A stretch of 22,951 nt of DNA from a virus: positions 1 to 22,951 of the IMG/VR virus record IMGVR_UViG_3300036852_000292; one strand, written 5' to 3'. This document shows, piece by piece, positions 5,886 to 11,852 of the stretch (positions are counted from its first letter, which is position 1; each line of letters begins with the position of its first letter). The notes under the pieces are model-generated. The model was given only the letters and a program-made list of their open reading frames with translations, was not told where the DNA came from and did not search any database. Both the position numbers and the translations under genes were made by a program.

Positions 5886-5993
5886 ATGCCGACTGACGAT
5901 CCGAAGGACGCGGCGGGATCCGCCCCGCCTGAACGGAATACCGGTAGACTTGACAAGAATACCGGTATTGTGTATACTAGGCACTGGAGGTGA
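5886..5993 (+). CDS. Possible tiny ORF overlapping the promoter (35 codons)
   Basis: ATG 5886 follows GGTGAG; the frame ends at TGA 5991-5993, three bases before the next gene's ATG. The first half (MPTDDPKDAAGSAPPERNTG) is protein-like but the second half is made of promoter and operator sequence. It may be only a chance frame. Confidence 0.2.
   Translation: MPTDDPKDAAGSAPPERNTGRLDKNTGIVYTRHWR
5937..5978 (+). promoter_or_regulatory. Strong sigma70-type promoter with two operator-like boxes
   Basis: The -35 box TTGACA (5950-5955) is consensus and the -10 box TATACT (5973-5978) has one mismatch; the spacer is exactly 17 bp. A 12-bp palindrome AATACCGGTATT (5958-5969) sits in the spacer. A second copy of its first ten bases, AATACCGGTA (5937-5946), lies just upstream of the -35. 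The boxes are 21 bp apart, two helical turns, so a repressor could bind both on one face. Downstream GGAGGTGA (5986-5993) is a near-perfect ribosome binding site, and the expected RNA start would fall close to it, leaving a very short leader. A ribbon-helix-helix gene lies in the operon (6558-6743) and is the likely regulator (inference). Confidence 0.88.
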
Positions 5994-5996
5994 AGA

Positions 5997-6233
5997 ATGG
6001 CAGCAGGAATCCTACCAGCGCCGGGAACAAAGGTCGGGCCATGCGTGAGGCTGTGTAATCACGTGGACTGCAACCGGACGAAGACCGACTCTCAGATGCC
6101 GTGTCGATTCTGTGGCCGAGAAATTGGCTACGGGAAGCGGTTCATCAGAGCGCGGCTCAGTGGCGATCTGGCGCATGAGCGGTGCGTGGAAGAGGCTGTG
6201 GAGCGCAACGATGCGCGCTTGGGGTTGTTCTGA
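5997..6233 (+). CDS. Small Cys-rich zinc-binding protein, first gene of operon
   Basis: 78 residues with a strong GGAGGTGA ribosome binding site. Cysteine motifs: GPCVRLCNHVDCNRTK and MPCRFCGREIGYGKR, then AHERCVEEAVE. The last pattern (CRxCGxxIGY ... HxxC) is one I recall from short phage proteins with a zinc-ribbon fold. As first gene after the promoter it should be strongly expressed when the operon is on. Its role is unknown. Confidence 0.7.
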   Translation: MAAGILPAPGTKVGPCVRLCNHVDCNRTKTDSQMPCRFCGREIGYGKRFIRARLSGDLAHERCVEEAVERNDARLGLF

Positions 6234-6463
6234 TGACTCTGGATCAACTGAAGGCGATGTTGGCGGACGGCTCATTCGACCATGCAACCTACCGCAATCA
6301 CGGCACGCTATGGGAAGGGCTCTGGATTTACGGGAGGTCCGAGACAGGGTTTAGGGGCTACTCGGTTGTCGGTGCGTTCTACAAGGGTAGTCCGGATCTC
6401 GACGCTGCATTCGAAGCCGTGCGGGGAACCGGCATTAGCGTCGGTGCATACGGGCATGGTTAA
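6233..6463 (+). CDS. Hypothetical protein
   Basis: 76 residues; start by TGATG overlap with the previous stop. The sequence (MTLDQLKAMLADGSFDHATY, then WEGLWIYGRSETGFRGYSVV, GAFYKGSPDLDAAFEAV) reads as a compact alpha/beta domain with several aromatic residues. No family recognised. Confidence 0.65.
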   Translation: MTLDQLKAMLADGSFDHATYRNHGTLWEGLWIYGRSETGFRGYSVVGAFYKGSPDLDAAFEAVRGTGISVGAYGHG

Positions 6464-6557
6464 TTCTCGCGCGAGCGGGCGGCTTGGCGGCTTCACCCGT
6501 GCGTCAGAGCCGGAGATCCCGGCCGGCAGACTGGAACCGCCGCTCTATACTCGCGGG

Positions 6558-6743
6558 ATGGCAAAACGAGGCTACTCCCGCGAGTTCACGCCGCAGACGG
6601 ATCGTCGCGTCCGGTTCGAGGTGGATCGGATTCCACCGACGCTGTACGAGGCCGTCAAGGCGAAGGCGAAACGCGAAGGCATCAGTTTGCGGGCGCTGAC
6701 GCTGCGACTCTGGAAGGAATGGGTCAATGCCCGAGAAGCCTGA
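6558..6743 (+). CDS. Ribbon-helix-helix (Arc/MetJ-type) protein, candidate repressor
   Basis: 61 residues from ATG 6558. A start at 6456 would add 34 mostly low-complexity residues and overlap the previous gene. RHH layout: strand at about 16-23 (RRVRFEVD), helix A at 26-40 (PPTLYEAVKAKAKRE), then GIS and helix B at 43-57 (SLRALTLRLWKEWV). The basic N-terminus (MAKRGYSREF) could add DNA contacts. No strong ribosome binding site precedes ATG 6558; TATACT at 6546-6551 lies just upstream but lacks a -35 partner. RHH dimers bind short palindromes in pairs, which fits the two ACCGGT boxes at 5937-5969. Autoregulation of this operon is the simplest reading (inference). Confidence 0.72.
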   Translation: MAKRGYSREFTPQTDRRVRFEVDRIPPTLYEAVKAKAKREGISLRALTLRLWKEWVNAREA

Positions 6744-7110
6744 TCCGGCTGCCGCCTCGCCCGCCCTGCCGCCCACGGGTCTCGTCAGCAAGCATCCGAC
6801 TGAGGAATTAGGCCCGGTGTTCTACGGCTCGCCCGCCCTGCCGACGCTGCTGGAGACGCTGATCGCGAAGTGGCGCAGGTCGGCCGATCTCACTGAGGCT
6901 GAAATTGCTTCAGGGCTGCGCGCGAAACATTCGGAAGGACCACGCTACGGCATCGCAACTGTTCGTCAGTGTGCCGATGACCTCGAAGCCGCCCTCGCCA
7001 TGGCCGACGCGCTCGAAAGCTGGTTGAACAACCACGACGTCCCGCTCGCTGAGATGGTGTGCTTCCAGCGACTCCGAGAAGCCGCCCTCGCCGTCGCGAG
7101 CCGACCATGA
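6727..7110 (+). CDS. Conserved-type phage hypothetical protein
   Basis: 127 residues; it overlaps the RHH gene by 17 bases. After a Pro/Ala-rich N-terminus, the core contains TLLETLIAKWRRSADLTEAE and YGIATVRQCADDLEAALAMA, an arrangement of helices common in small phage early proteins (QCADELEAAL type). Its stop joins a 13-codon frame by ATGA. Function unknown. Confidence 0.65.
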   Translation: MPEKPDPAAASPALPPTGLVSKHPTEELGPVFYGSPALPTLLETLIAKWRRSADLTEAEIASGLRAKHSEGPRYGIATVRQCADDLEAALAMADALESWLNNHDVPLAEMVCFQRLREAALAVASRP

Positions 7111-7148
7111 GTGAATTGGCTAGCCTCCCGCGAGTCCCCAAGGAGTAG
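7107..7148 (+). CDS. Bridging mini-ORF, 13 codons
   Basis: ATG overlaps the previous stop; the frame ends at TAG 7146-7148, five bases before the TTG start of the NeuB-like gene, and contains that gene's AGGAG. Peptide MSELASLPRVPKE. Probably a coupling element rather than a functional peptide. Confidence 0.3.
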   Translation: MSELASLPRVPKE

Positions 7149-7153
7149 ATGGG

Positions 7154-7870
7154 TTGGCCATTGAACTGATTGCCGAAGTCGCATCCAGCCATGGTGGCGA
7201 TCTCGAGCTGGCAAAAGCGTTCATCTGGCAATGCGCCGAAGCAGGTGCGGATTTCGTGAAATTTCAATCCTATCAAGTGACGACCTTGCGACCGACCGAT
7301 CCGCAACGGGCGTGGCTCGCCCAAGCGGAACTGTCGGACGATGCCCATTATGTATTGCGCGACGAATGCCACCGTGCGGGAGCCACATTCCTCACGACAG
7401 CGTTTCATGCGAACCGCGTGCCATTTCTCGCGAAGTTGGGGATGCCGGCGATCAAGATCGGCAGCGGGGAGGCTGGCGAGGCGGATCTCTTCAAGGCGAC
7501 TGGTCAGTATCCTTGGCGGCGATTCGTGTCGGCGGGGCTGCAGAATATGCGATCCTGGGTCGAAAGTCGCTGCGAACGATTTCGATGTGTGAGCCGGTAT
7601 CCGGCGCCAGCGAATAGCGTCTTGTGCTTCCAGCCATTCGGGGCCGTCTCCGATGGGCGCTATGTCGGCTGGTCTGATCATTGTGTTGGCATCAATGATT
7701 GCCAACTGGCAATTCTGCGCGGAGCTCGCATGATCGAAAAACATATAGCGCTGCGTGAACAGAAGCGTGAGCGGCGGCCCTGGGAAGCGACGATCGAAGA
7801 TTTGAAGTCGTTACGTCAATTTGCGGACGAGGATCCGCACGAGTATCAAGGACGATGGCAGGCCATATGA
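7154..7870 (+). CDS. neuB: NeuB-like nonulosonic acid synthase, catalytic barrel only
   Basis: 238 residues from TTG 7154, with AGGAG at 7141-7145. The family condenses phosphoenolpyruvate with an N-acetylated hexosamine (such as ManNAc) to make sialic-type acids in a TIM barrel. Matching segments: ELIAEVASSHGG (E8), GADFVKFQSY (K36), LTTAFHANRVPFLAKLG, AIKIGSGEAGEADLF (K101, E106), CVSRYPAP, VGWSDHCVGI (H176, probable metal ligand) and MIEKHIAL (E195, H197). The residues I know as catalytic or metal-binding in NeuB are kept. Usual NeuB proteins are ~340 residues and end in a SAF (antifreeze-like) domain; here that domain is absent, and the conserved GPDH segment after EKH is altered (RERRPWEAT). 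Activity is plausible but the missing SAF domain, which completes the active site of a partner subunit, is a real question. Confidence 0.85.
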   Translation: MAIELIAEVASSHGGDLELAKAFIWQCAEAGADFVKFQSYQVTTLRPTDPQRAWLAQAELSDDAHYVLRDECHRAGATFLTTAFHANRVPFLAKLGMPAIKIGSGEAGEADLFKATGQYPWRRFVSAGLQNMRSWVESRCERFRCVSRYPAPANSVLCFQPFGAVSDGRYVGWSDHCVGINDCQLAILRGARMIEKHIALREQKRERRPWEATIEDLKSLRQFADEDPHEYQGRWQAI

Positions 7871-7920
7871 TCAGTCTCCGGGGGAAGCGATTACTTCAAC
7901 CTCCATTACGAGGATTTTGA
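7867..7920 (+). CDS. Bridging mini-ORF, 17 codons
   Basis: ATG overlaps the NeuB-like stop (ATGA); its TGA ends directly before the ATG of the methyltransferase at 7921. Peptide MISLRGKRLLQPPLRGF. The methyltransferase GAGG lies inside it. Confidence 0.3.
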   Translation: MISLRGKRLLQPPLRGF

Positions 7921-8592
7921 ATGGAACACGTTGGGCATCCATTCCCTGACCAGATCGGGCAACGTCTTGATCACCCCGAAGAAGTCGATGCGAAGTACCA
8001 GCATCTGATTGCTGACGATCAGCAACGCGTCGCACGCATTCTGAGCTTCAAGGTCTGTGGTCGTGTCCTTGACGTGGGGTGTTCCGATGGAGCGATTACG
8101 AGGCGGATTGCGGAGCGGTGGGACGTGAAAATCCTTGGCGTGGATACATACGATGGCATGGGGGGCCAATGGGCGGCGCGCCTTCACAAGAATATGAGTT
8201 ATGAGCGGTGGGATGTGCGGATGCGTAGCGTCGACCTAGCGGGTGGCTTCGATGCCGTCTATGGCTGTGAAGTGTTGGAACATCTCACCGACGCGGATGC
8301 CGCGACGGCCCTCCAGAACATGTTGGCCGTGCTCAGGTCTGGCGGCGATCTGATCGTGACAGTGCCCAATCGTAATTGCGCCGAACGGTATGTGGCCGGC
8401 TGTCGCGATCGTTGGAAGTGGCCCGATCACCGGAGCGTCTGGACCGCGAACAAACTCTTTGATTTCCTGCGTCCGCATTTCCCGTGTTTCCGAAACGGAA
8501 TACGCGGCAATATTGAGTTTGTGCCACTTTACGACGGAGAACGGGCCGAAGAGTCGATTTGGCTCATTGTGCGAGCGAGGGGTAAGCGATGA
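7921..8592 (+). CDS. SAM-dependent methyltransferase (class I)
   Basis: 223 residues. Motif I is VLDVGCSDG (49-57), the acidic end of strand 2 is GVDTYDG (73-79), and DAVYGCEVLEHL (111-122) is the typical post-II/motif IV region of Methyltransf_11/25 proteins acting on small molecules or sugars. GDLIVTVPNRNCAERY matches the following strand with VPN. These features are normal for O- or N-methyltransferases in sugar clusters. It lies between the NeuB-like and NeuC-like genes, so methylation of the nonulosonic acid or of a precursor is a reasonable guess; the substrate is not shown. The start is supported by upstream GAGG and by the bridging frame ending at 7920. Confidence 0.85.
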   Translation: MEHVGHPFPDQIGQRLDHPEEVDAKYQHLIADDQQRVARILSFKVCGRVLDVGCSDGAITRRIAERWDVKILGVDTYDGMGGQWAARLHKNMSYERWDVRMRSVDLAGGFDAVYGCEVLEHLTDADAATALQNMLAVLRSGGDLIVTVPNRNCAERYVAGCRDRWKWPDHRSVWTANKLFDFLRPHFPCFRNGIRGNIEFVPLYDGERAEESIWLIVRARGKR

Positions 8593-8846
8593 GCGACGAT
8601 GTGAAGACTGAAGATTGGCGGGAAGCGATCCAATATGCGGCGATAGTCTATGCTCGGCACTGTGCAGGATGCTGCGCACATATCATCCTTGACGACTGCA
8701 ACATTGAGCAGGACCACGCAGAGTACTGTTTACACCATGCGCGCCACGTGGGCCACGCCGATTGCATCGCACTTTGTGAAGTCTTGGTGCGCATGTCGCC
8801 GACGCAGCGCAAGAAGCTCTATCACTGCAATGAGTTCCGCTCGTGA
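8589..8846 (+). CDS. Small Cys/His-rich protein
   Basis: 85 residues; ATGA junction with the methyltransferase. Cys and His are dense: YARHCAGCCAHIILDDCNIE, then AEYCLHHARHVGHADCIALC. The C-terminus (MSPTQRKKLYHCNEFR) looks structured. A metal-binding or Fe-S role is possible. I recall similar short phage proteins but no function. Its stop overlaps the GTG of the NeuC-like gene, so it is embedded in the sugar operon. Confidence 0.65.
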   Translation: MSDDVKTEDWREAIQYAAIVYARHCAGCCAHIILDDCNIEQDHAEYCLHHARHVGHADCIALCEVLVRMSPTQRKKLYHCNEFRS

Positions 8847-9985
8847 AGATCGCCATCATCATCACGGCACGCCCTTCTTACGCGCGTATCAAAACGGCTA
8901 TCACGGCGCTCATCGCGCGTGGCGTCGAGGTGCACATTCTGGCGTGCGCATCAGCGCTGCTTGAGCGCTATGGAAAGGTGGTCGATGTCATCCGCCAAGA
9001 CTTCCTACAGACGCCGATCACAGAGTGTTGGTCGACCTACGAAGGCGCGAACCTCGTCACGTCGGTCAAGGAAACTGGAGCCATTACCGCCGAACTCGCG
9101 AGCGTCTTGTCCCAATTGCGGCCGGACTGGGCACTCGTGGTTGCAGATCGGCACGAAGTACTCGGCGCTGCACAAGCTGCAGCCTATTTACATCTGCCTC
9201 TCGTTCATGTCCAAGGTGGCGAGCGAACAGGCTCAATTGATGACAAGGTGAGAGATTCGATCACGCAGCTTGCTGACGTGCATTTCGTGGCGACACGGCG
9301 CGCAAAACATCGCGTGTATGGATTAACGGGTGCGTGGCCGGACATTTACGTGACCGGCTGTCCCTCGATTGACTTGGCGAGGCAGGCCGTACACGAGCCA
9401 TTCGTGACGGGGCGTGAAATCGGAGGCAGCGGCTTAGGGCTGTGGGCAGGCCACGTGCTCAATCGACCGATCGTGGTCTTGCAGCATTCCGTGACGAACG
9501 AAGCATCGGAAGCGACCGCGCAGATGCGCACCACGCTCACGGCCTGCCTCAAGGCTGCTAGGCCAGTGCTGGCGCTTTGGCCTGGCGAGGATGCCGGCGC
9601 GGAAGGCATCTCCAAGGTGCTGCGCGTCGAACAAGGCTGGGTGCACACGGTGCGCAATCTGCCCGCAACGCGCTTCCTGCGATTGCTGACGCAGTGTGCT
9701 TGTCTCGTCGGAAATAGCTCGGTCGGGATTCGTGAGTGCTCGTATCTGGGCGTGCCGGTCGTGAACATTGGGACACGCCAGCAGGGGCGCGAACGGGGAC
9801 CGAATGTCCTCGACGTGCCACATGATGCGGTGCAGATTGCAGTGGCCATTCAACGGCAGATCGCGCATGGGCGCTACCCGTCCTCATCGCTCTATGGGTC
9901 AGGCGATGCCGGTGAAAAGATTGCGGATGTGCTCTGTGGGGTGAGAGAACGTGCTAAAGACCGATGGGACACTGAGCGAGTTTAA
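8843..9985 (+). CDS. neuC: NeuC-like hydrolysing UDP-N-acetylglucosamine 2-epimerase
   Basis: 380 residues, GTG start in a GTGA overlap; the length is normal for the family, which hydrolyses UDP-GlcNAc-type sugars to free ManNAc-type sugars plus UDP. Family segments in order: KIAIIITARPSYARIKTAI at the N-terminus, LVVADRHEVLGAA (D102), HVQGGERTGSIDD (E127, D134), VLQHSVTNEA (H215), LVGNSSVGIRE (GNSS 290-293) and VNIGTRQQGRERGP. The GGExTGSID motif is typical of NeuC and its legionaminate relatives rather than of WecB. One oddity: the usual Arg-His after that motif reads Arg-Asp (137-138) here. The product would feed the NeuB-like enzyme encoded upstream. Confidence 0.88.
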   Translation: MKIAIIITARPSYARIKTAITALIARGVEVHILACASALLERYGKVVDVIRQDFLQTPITECWSTYEGANLVTSVKETGAITAELASVLSQLRPDWALVVADRHEVLGAAQAAAYLHLPLVHVQGGERTGSIDDKVRDSITQLADVHFVATRRAKHRVYGLTGAWPDIYVTGCPSIDLARQAVHEPFVTGREIGGSGLGLWAGHVLNRPIVVLQHSVTNEASEATAQMRTTLTACLKAARPVLALWPGEDAGAEGISKVLRVEQGWVHTVRNLPATRFLRLLTQCACLVGNSSVGIRECSYLGVPVVNIGTRQQGRERGPNVLDVPHDAVQIAVAIQRQIAHGRYPSSSLYGSGDAGEKIADVLCGVRERAKDRWDTERV

Positions 9986-10025
9986 GGCGCTCGTAGATTA
10001 TCTGGAGCGCGAATGTCGACGTTAG
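9951..10025 (+). CDS. Bridging small ORF, 24 codons
   Basis: GTG at 9951 lies inside the end of the NeuC-like gene and the TAG at 10023-10025 lies inside the start of the NeuA-like gene. The peptide (MLKTDGTLSEFKALVDYLER, ECRR) has a regular amphipathic helix pattern. It spans the only gap between NeuC and NeuA. It is the most protein-like of the bridging frames. Confidence 0.4.
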   Translation: MLKTDGTLSEFKALVDYLERECRR

Positions 10026-10750
10026 CTATCGTACCGGCTCGGGAAAACTCGAAGGGCATCCCGAACAAGAACTTCCGGCCATTAGCAGGCGAGACGCCAA
10101 TGGAGCGCGCGGTGCGCGTGGCCCATGTGGTTGCAGATGTGATTGTGCTCACGAGCGACACGTCGAAAGCAACCAACCCATTCTGGATCGGTCGGCCTGT
10201 TGGGTGGAACAAGTCATTCGCCCGTCTCATACGCCCACCAGAACTCGCACGAGACGACACGCCCATGATCGATGTCGTGAAACATGTGCTTGCAGAGATT
10301 CCAGGTCCAGATGATCAAATCATCGTGTTGTTGGAGCCGACGCAGCCCTTGCGGAAACCTGAGCATGTGACACGCGCGATTGACTTATTGCAGGAGGCGC
10401 AGGCCGATAGCGTGGTGAGCGTGGTGCCATTGCCGCCGACGCACTCGCCAGAATTAGTACTGCGAATTGACGAGGGGCAGTTGTGGCAGTGGTGCGAGGA
10501 CGGCACGGTTCGTCATGTGGGCGATAGCATGATGAGTCATGCCGCACGGCCCCAACGTCGGCAGGATGCTACACAGGTGTATATGCGCGACGGCACCGTC
10601 TACGCCTTCCGGCGAAGAACCGTCAGGCGGTATGGAAACGTTTATGGTGATGATGTTGTACCACTCATCATCCCAGCCCGTGAATCTTGCCCATTGGATA
10701 CACCGGAAGATTGGGCCGAAGCCGAACGGCGGTTACGTGCGCGCGATTGA
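10013..10750 (+). CDS. neuA: NeuA-like CMP-nonulosonic acid synthetase (cytidylyltransferase)
   Basis: 245 residues from ATG 10013 with GGAG upstream. The signature IVPARENSKGIPNKNFRPLA (residues 6-25) is the nucleotide-binding loop of CMP-NeuAc synthetases. It is followed by VIVLTSDTSKA, RPPELARDDTPMIDVVKHVL, IVLLEPTQPLR (LxPTxPLR, 107-114), DSVVSVVPLP and RRQDATQVYMRDGTVYAFRR. The end has CPLDTPEDWAEAE where sialate synthetases usually have xDxDTxED, so the second Asp (D229) is kept and the first position is Pro. The enzyme activates a nonulosonic acid with CTP for transfer. Length is normal. Which sugar it takes (sialic, legionaminic, pseudaminic or other) cannot be told here. Confidence 0.88.
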   Translation: MSTLAIVPARENSKGIPNKNFRPLAGETPMERAVRVAHVVADVIVLTSDTSKATNPFWIGRPVGWNKSFARLIRPPELARDDTPMIDVVKHVLAEIPGPDDQIIVLLEPTQPLRKPEHVTRAIDLLQEAQADSVVSVVPLPPTHSPELVLRIDEGQLWQWCEDGTVRHVGDSMMSHAARPQRRQDATQVYMRDGTVYAFRRRTVRRYGNVYGDDVVPLIIPARESCPLDTPEDWAEAERRLRARD

Positions 10751-11165
10751 AATCCCCTTTGTCTGCGACCAGCGCGGCGACTGCTGCCGACATCCTCCCT
10801 TCGTGTTGATGACCGAAGACGAGGCGGTCTTGCTCGAGGCGGCCCGCGATCGCGCCATGCGTGAATTGGACTGGCAAGAGGACGAGCCATCAGGTCGGTT
10901 CGTGAAGCTGATGGGAAAGCCTTGTCCATTCTTAGGCGCTGACGGGCTGTGCGCAGTCTATGAGATTCGCCCCTACAACTGCCGGCGGTTCATCTGCGGT
11001 CGGCCATCTAGGTCATCAGAGCCGTGGCAAGAGACGTCTGACGGCCGCTGCGCCAATGTGACGGAGCGGCTGAGCCAGTCGGTGGCGTTCTTTCGACATG
11101 CGGACGAGCTCCAAACAGCATCGCAGCCATGGGCTCTCCAGCATGGCTGGCGCCGGACTGATTAA
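10737..11165 (+). CDS. YkgJ-family cysteine-cluster (Zn/Fe-chelating) protein
   Basis: 142 residues from GTG 10737, overlapping the NeuA-like gene by 14 bases. Cluster motifs: FVCDQRGDCCRHPPFVLMTE (C10, C16, C17, then PP) and GKPCPFLGADGLCAVYEIRP (C63, C72), followed by YNCRRFICG (C82, C87). This is the CxnCCxxPP ... PCPFLxxxxCxVYExRPxxCRxF pattern of the UPF0153/YkgJ family, predicted to bind zinc or an Fe-S cluster. The family's role is poorly known. Its tight coupling to the cytidylyltransferase suggests a place in the sugar pathway, perhaps modifying the sugar, but this is inference. Confidence 0.85.
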   Translation: MRAIEIPFVCDQRGDCCRHPPFVLMTEDEAVLLEAARDRAMRELDWQEDEPSGRFVKLMGKPCPFLGADGLCAVYEIRPYNCRRFICGRPSRSSEPWQETSDGRCANVTERLSQSVAFFRHADELQTASQPWALQHGWRRTD

Positions 11166-11167
11166 GA

Positions 11168-11521
11168 GTGAGCGAATACGGCGTGACGCTATCGTATCTG
11201 GTCAGGGCGCCGAAAGGCTGTGAAGCCATCATCTCTCTGTCAACAGCAGGCTGTGAAGCCATCATCCCTCTGTCAACAGCAGACGGTGCCTTGTATAACG
11301 CGTACTATCGCTATGAACGTCGTGGCCACGAATGGTGGGCCGTGTTGACTCGGATCGAGGAAATTATGCCGCCAGCAACCCCACAGACGCGGCGCCTCGA
11401 TGATCAGGCGCGCTGTCACATGATGGCTCAGGACGGCTCACTCGATTTCGAGGCGGAAGCCGCACAACGGCGCAAGGAATGGGCAGACCTGAATGCCCAA
11501 GAGCTTGGAGCAAGACGATGA
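11168..11521 (+). CDS. Hypothetical protein with internal tandem duplication
   Basis: 117 residues from GTG 11168, two bases after the previous stop. An 11-residue stretch (GCEAIISLSTA) is directly repeated near residues 17-38 because of a 33-bp tandem duplication. The remainder, NAYYRYERRGHEWWAVLTRI and a charged C-terminal helix (EAEAAQRRKEWADLNAQE), reads as a normal protein. No family recognised. Its stop overlaps the next ATG (ATGA). Confidence 0.65.
   Translation: MSEYGVTLSYLVRAPKGCEAIISLSTAGCEAIIPLSTADGALYNAYYRYERRGHEWWAVLTRIEEIMPPATPQTRRLDDQARCHMMAQDGSLDFEAEAAQRRKEWADLNAQELGARR
11215..11280 (+). repeat. 33-bp tandem duplication inside a gene
   Basis: 11215-11247 and 11248-11280 are identical except for one base (TCT versus CCT, Ser to Pro). 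The length is a multiple of three, so the frame is kept. The near-identity points to a recent event. Confidence 0.97.
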
Positions 11522-11805
11522 GTGAAGAGTGCGCGCTATCGCCAGATCAGCAACATCTGTGGGTGCGACGGCGCGATGGTAAGGCGTGCGCATATTGCGG
11601 CCTGCGCCGATTCGGATCATCCACCCTGACCAATGCTGAACGTGCGCGTGTGAGCGCCGCATCACAAGGACGCTACCCAGTCAATACCGATTCATCTATT
11701 CCGCTTGCTACGATCTACCTGATTTCGCCAGTGAAAGAAGGCGACACAGTGGATCAATGGGCGCGACGCCAGGGCAAGATCACCAACGTGAAGATGCCCA
11801 AATAA
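11518..11805 (+). CDS. Hypothetical protein with one CxxC
   Basis: 95 residues; ATGA junction. An N-terminal segment (LSPDQQHLWVRRRDGKACAY followed by CGLRRF) has one CxxC pair and looks like a half zinc knuckle. The C-terminal part (LATIYLISPVKEGDTVDQWA) reads as structured. This is the last + strand gene before the convergent hairpin and the lone minus-strand gene. Function unknown. Confidence 0.6.
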   Translation: MSEECALSPDQQHLWVRRRDGKACAYCGLRRFGSSTLTNAERARVSAASQGRYPVNTDSSIPLATIYLISPVKEGDTVDQWARRQGKITNVKMPK

Positions 11806-11814
11806 AACCGAGAA

Positions 11815-11832
11815 CGCCCCAGCATGGGGGCG
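11815..11832. terminator. GC-rich hairpin between convergent genes
   Basis: CGCCCC (11815-11820) pairs with GGGGCG (11827-11832) around AGCATG. It lies 9 bases after the stop of the + strand gene and 20 bases beyond the end of the minus-strand gene. No T-run follows on the + strand, so termination would be partial or factor-dependent. Confidence 0.5.
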
Positions 11833-11852
11833 GAACTGAATGCCCAACAGCA

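Noticed and set aside
6546-6551. TATACT just before the RHH start as a separate promoter giving a leaderless RNA
   Set aside because: No -35 partner exists 16-18 bp upstream and it lies within a coupled operon; the evidence is too thin for a feature.
6890-7744. A long minus-strand frame (284 codons) opposite the NeuB-like gene
   Set aside because: Arg/His-rich shadow of a gene with clear family motifs on the + strand; no ribosome binding site or domain visible.
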